In this document: positions 7,071-9,044 of the stretch, piece by piece
Numbering within the stretch: the first letter of the stretch is position 1
Layout of the letters: the number at the start of each line of letters is the position of its first letter
Source of the DNA: JANLSE01 sp038214135
GTDB taxonomy: Bacteria; Chloroflexota; Chloroflexia; Chloroflexales; Roseiflexaceae
Direction of reading: 5' to 3'
DNA: 9,044 bases
NCBI GenBank assembly: GCA_038214135.1
Contig: JBBQSD010000193.1
Coordinates: 1-9,044, forward strand
Translations under genes and position numbers: made by a program
The notes under the pieces: generated by a model
Seen by the model: the letters and a program-made list of their open reading frames with translations, nothing else
What the model was told of the DNA's origin: nothing
Databases searched by the model: none

Positions 7071-7079
7071 ATTGTATCA
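7071..7079 (-). promoter_or_regulatory. Possible extended -10 promoter for the aminotransferase gene
   Basis: On the minus strand the bases read TGATACAAT, an extended -10 (TGn plus TACAAT), which would place the RNA start about 20-25 bases before the ATG at 7040. No matching -35 hexamer is seen at 16-18 bases, so this is tentative. Confidence 0.3.
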
Positions 7080-7230
7080 GTATGAATGATACCAGAGTTT
7101 TGGAAGCCGCTTCTCATCGCTGAGCCATAGTGTGATTGAGATGATTACGTTATGATGAAGATCCATAGAACACAGAGCGGTAACATCGAACATTACTCAG
7201 CAAATCAGAAGGTTCTATGATGCACAAGCG

Positions 7231-7266
7231 TTCCTGACTCCTGAATGCTGGTTTCTGAATTCTATG
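7231..7266. repeat. Second copy of the heptameric repeat, upstream of the exported-protein gene
   Basis: Seven-base units TTCCTGA, CTCCTGA, ATGCTGG, TTTCTGA, ATTCTAT run from 7231 to 7265. TGACTCCTGA at 7235-7244 equals 4671-4680 in the repeat before the aldo/keto reductase gene. The stretch 7248-7273 aligns with 4677-4703 with few changes and one indel, up to and including the Shine-Dalgarno. The rest of the divergent spacer 7041-7230 shows no gene; I find no convincing plus-strand promoter in it. Confidence 0.65.
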
Positions 7267-7270
7267 AGAG

Positions 7271-7275
7271 AGGAG
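7271..7275 (+). promoter_or_regulatory. Shine-Dalgarno of the exported-protein gene
   Basis: AGGAG lies 8 bases before the ATG at 7284, directly after the heptameric repeat. It fixes this start, which is followed at once by a signal peptide. Confidence 0.75.
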
Positions 7276-7283
7276 ATCTGCCC

Positions 7284-9044
7284 ATGATTATTCGATCGCG
7301 GCTCATCCTGATCTGTCTGCTGGTATGTGCTCTGGTCATAGCGCTAGGGCCACGTTCGGCTGAGGCACAGGCGTTTAAGCGTTGGGTGGCTGATCCAGAG
7401 ATGCTTGTAAACTCCAAACTTCCTGTAGCCGGGGCATCACAGGTTCCCGATAGAGTCTATTCGATGAAATTGCTCAGCGCCACCGATGGCTGGGCGATCA
7501 CATATGGCAGTGTGCTGCGCTTTGATGGCCGCTGGTGGCGTCGGCAGATTGCGCTTTCGCCAATAACCTACCTGAATACGCTCAGTGTTGTATCGCCAAC
7601 GAATGTGTGGGTTGCTGGCTACGAGCGGGATGGTGTGGATTCTGATGGCTCACGAATCCTCCTCGCACGGATCGATGTACGTACAAACGTCCTGAATCGC
7701 GTTGCCATCCTCACCAAGGATGGCACGGCAAGCCTACAACTTGGCATGCTCAATGATCTGGCCGTTTTTGCAAATTCGGCGATTGCCGTCGGGCAGGTGC
7801 CTTCCGATGTGCAATACTGGCCGCGACCGCTGGTTGTCATATGGGATGGCAATCAGTGGCGTGATACAACTCCAGCGACATGGAAATATGGCTATCTCTC
7901 AGCGATCAGCATGGTCAGCCCGACCGAAGGCTGGGCAACGGGCTTGCTTGGCCGCCCTGGTGGCCAGGGCGATGATGCAGTGCGGCCTGTCATTCTGCAT
8001 CTGCGTGATGGCCAATGGATTGAGGAACGCCTACCATCACTTCCGATCTCATCGCAGCCTTTTTCGATGGGCCAGATCATCATGCGTGATGCAGGCGAGG
8101 GATGGGCAACCTTCCGTGATGCTGGCACGACCTGTGCAAATGCGAAACTCTTGCATTTTCGTGGCGGTACCTGGATTGCCGTCGATCACGAGTATACATC
8201 GAGTATCGCGTTGGGGTTGATCCCAGGGACAAATCGCGGCTGGATCAGCCTTGGCGGTTGCACGGCTGGCAGGCCCGCAGTACCCGATCGATTGATGCGC
8301 TTCGAGGATGGCGTGATGACGCCGGTGAGTGGCGGTGCTCGGCGTATTCCGCAGACCTTTACATTGCTCAATGACGATGTGCAATGGGCCGCATCTGGTG
8401 GCGCAGTCATGCGTTATACAGCCGATCCATTGCCAACTGATCGCGCCCTACAGGTACCCAAAGGTGCCCGCTATTTTGAAGAGACTGGCCATACCTTGGC
8501 AGGTGAATTCCGTGCCTACTACGAGACCCACGGGCTGGAATTGGGTGATCGCAACACAACACCACGCGAATCGCTCGGATTGTTTGGCTACCCAATTTCC
8601 GAACCATTTGATGAATTGAACCCTGATACTGGCCAGATCATACGAGTACAATATTTCGAGCGGGCCAGAATGGAGCTGCACACCGAGAATAAGCAGCCAT
8701 TCCGAGTGCTGCTTGGGCGGCTGGCGGCCGGTACACTATTTGCCCGCGGTAGTGTTGAAGCTCCAGAAACTGGGACGCCAGGGCCGGGTTGTGAGCGCTT
8801 CAATGAGACGGGCCACACCCTTTGCCCGCCAATCAAAGCCTTCTGGCAACGCAGCGGTGGCCTGCCGGTGTTTGGATTGCCACTGACAGCAGCTCGCGAT
8901 GAACAGAGCGCGACGGATGGCAAAACATATCTCACGCAATGGCTCGAACGGGAGCGGCTTGAGTATCATCCTGAATTGCGTGGTACTGCCTATGAGATTC
9001 TGCTCGGACTTATGGGTAGCGAAGAGCTGCGGACACGTGGGTTT
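7284..9044 (+). CDS. Exported beta-propeller-like protein with tandem Chloroflexota tail domains (3'-truncated)
   Basis: The frame is open for 587 codons to the window edge with no stop, so the C-terminus is missing. A signal peptide covers residues 1-30: basic MIIRSR, a hydrophobic core to about 22, and a cleavage site at AEA (28) or AQA (30). No lipobox fits, so the protein is probably secreted or surface-held. Residues about 55-385 contain repeated blade-like motifs: a turn with D/N-x-W (TDGWAI, SPTNVWVAG, SPTEGWATG, GEGWATF, NRGWISL, DDVQWAA), each followed by a strand of the type LRFDGRWW, VIWDGNQW, LHLRDGQW, LHFRGGTW. This suggests a five- or six-bladed propeller of the BNR/YCF48-like kind. 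Two copies of a tail domain follow: residues about 394-482 (FEETGHT ... GLFGYPISEPF ... VQYFERARMELH ... LLGRL) and about 503-587 (FNETGHTLC ... GLPVFGLPL ... QWLERERLEYHPE ... LLGLMG). These are typical of exported Chloroflexota proteins. No catalytic residues are recognised; function is unknown, perhaps surface binding. Confidence 0.88.
   Translation, partial: MIIRSRLILICLLVCALVIALGPRSAEAQAFKRWVADPEMLVNSKLPVAGASQVPDRVYSMKLLSATDGWAITYGSVLRFDGRWWRRQIALSPITYLNTLSVVSPTNVWVAGYERDGVDSDGSRILLARIDVRTNVLNRVAILTKDGTASLQLGMLNDLAVFANSAIAVGQVPSDVQYWPRPLVVIWDGNQWRDTTPATWKYGYLSAISMVSPTEGWATGLLGRPGGQGDDAVRPVILHLRDGQWIEERLPSLPISSQPFSMGQIIMRDAGEGWATFRDAGTTCANAKLLHFRGGTWIAVDHEYTSSIALGLIPGTNRGWISLGGCTAGRPAVPDRLMRFEDGVMTPVSGGARRIPQTFTLLNDDVQWAASGGAVMRYTADPLPTDRALQVPKGARYFEETGHTLAGEFRAYYETHGLELGDRNTTPRESLGLFGYPISEPFDELNPDTGQIIRVQYFERARMELHTENKQPFRVLLGRLAAGTLFARGSVEAPETGTPGPGCERFNETGHTLCPPIKAFWQRSGGLPVFGLPLTAARDEQSATDGKTYLTQWLERERLEYHPELRGTAYEILLGLMGSEELRTRGF

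Noticed and set aside
7128..7156. Sigma-70 promoter for the exported-protein gene using TATGAT at 7151-7156
   Set aside because: No acceptable -35 hexamer lies 16-18 bases upstream; TTGAGA at 7136 is only 9 bases away.
7284..7373. Lipoprotein signal peptide
   Set aside because: Cysteines at residues 11 and 15 are inside the hydrophobic core and the residue before each is not Gly/Ala/Ser; AEA/AQA cleavage at 28-30 fits signal peptidase I.
7702..8220. 172-codon plus-strand open frame within the exported-protein gene
   Set aside because: It is out of frame with the signal-peptide-bearing reading frame, which is open for all 587 codons and shows conserved repeats; the alternative product is Arg/Cys-rich noise.

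Overview
The window looks like ordinary chromosomal DNA of a filamentous, Chloroflexota-type bacterium, most likely class Chloroflexia; the genus cannot be fixed from the sequence. The strongest clue is the last gene. It is an exported protein ending in two copies of a domain (F-x-E-T-G-H ... GLP-V-F-G-L/Y-P ... QYFERAR/QWLERERLEYHPE ... LLG) that I know as a common tail on secreted Chloroflexota proteins. Short palindromic and heptameric repeats between genes, moderate-to-high GC and Gram-negative-style Shine-Dalgarno sites fit this.

Layout: (1) a 5'-truncated M20 family zinc dipeptidase (+); (2) an FAD-dependent DAO-family oxidoreductase (+); (3) fhs, formate-tetrahydrofolate ligase (+), 46 bases after gene 2; (4) an aldo/keto reductase (+); (5) a class I/II PLP-dependent aminotransferase (-), convergent with gene 4; (6) an exported beta-propeller-like protein with tandem Chloroflexota tail domains (+), divergent from gene 5 and cut by the right edge. 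Genes 2 and 3 probably form a transcription unit. A one-carbon link between them (oxidative demethylation feeding or consuming folate C1 units beside formate activation) is plausible but is inference. The other genes look like general amino acid/peptide and redox metabolism without an evident shared pathway.

The least expected structure lies between the genes. Every intergenic gap over 100 bases carries short-repeat DNA: a paired palindrome with GGTTCGCGAACC cores (1327-1402), a 7-base-period repeat forming a perfect 19-base inverted repeat (4581-4685), an 8-base-period TGAC-type repeat forming a long imperfect hairpin between convergent genes (5711-5836), and a second heptameric copy just upstream of the last gene (7231-7266). 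The only gap without one is the 46-base gap inside the presumed gene 2-fhs unit. An 11-mer, TGAATTCTATG, occurs at two gene starts and with one mismatch at a third. I see no CRISPR array, RNA gene, phage, transposase or defence system, and no convincing new multi-gene system.
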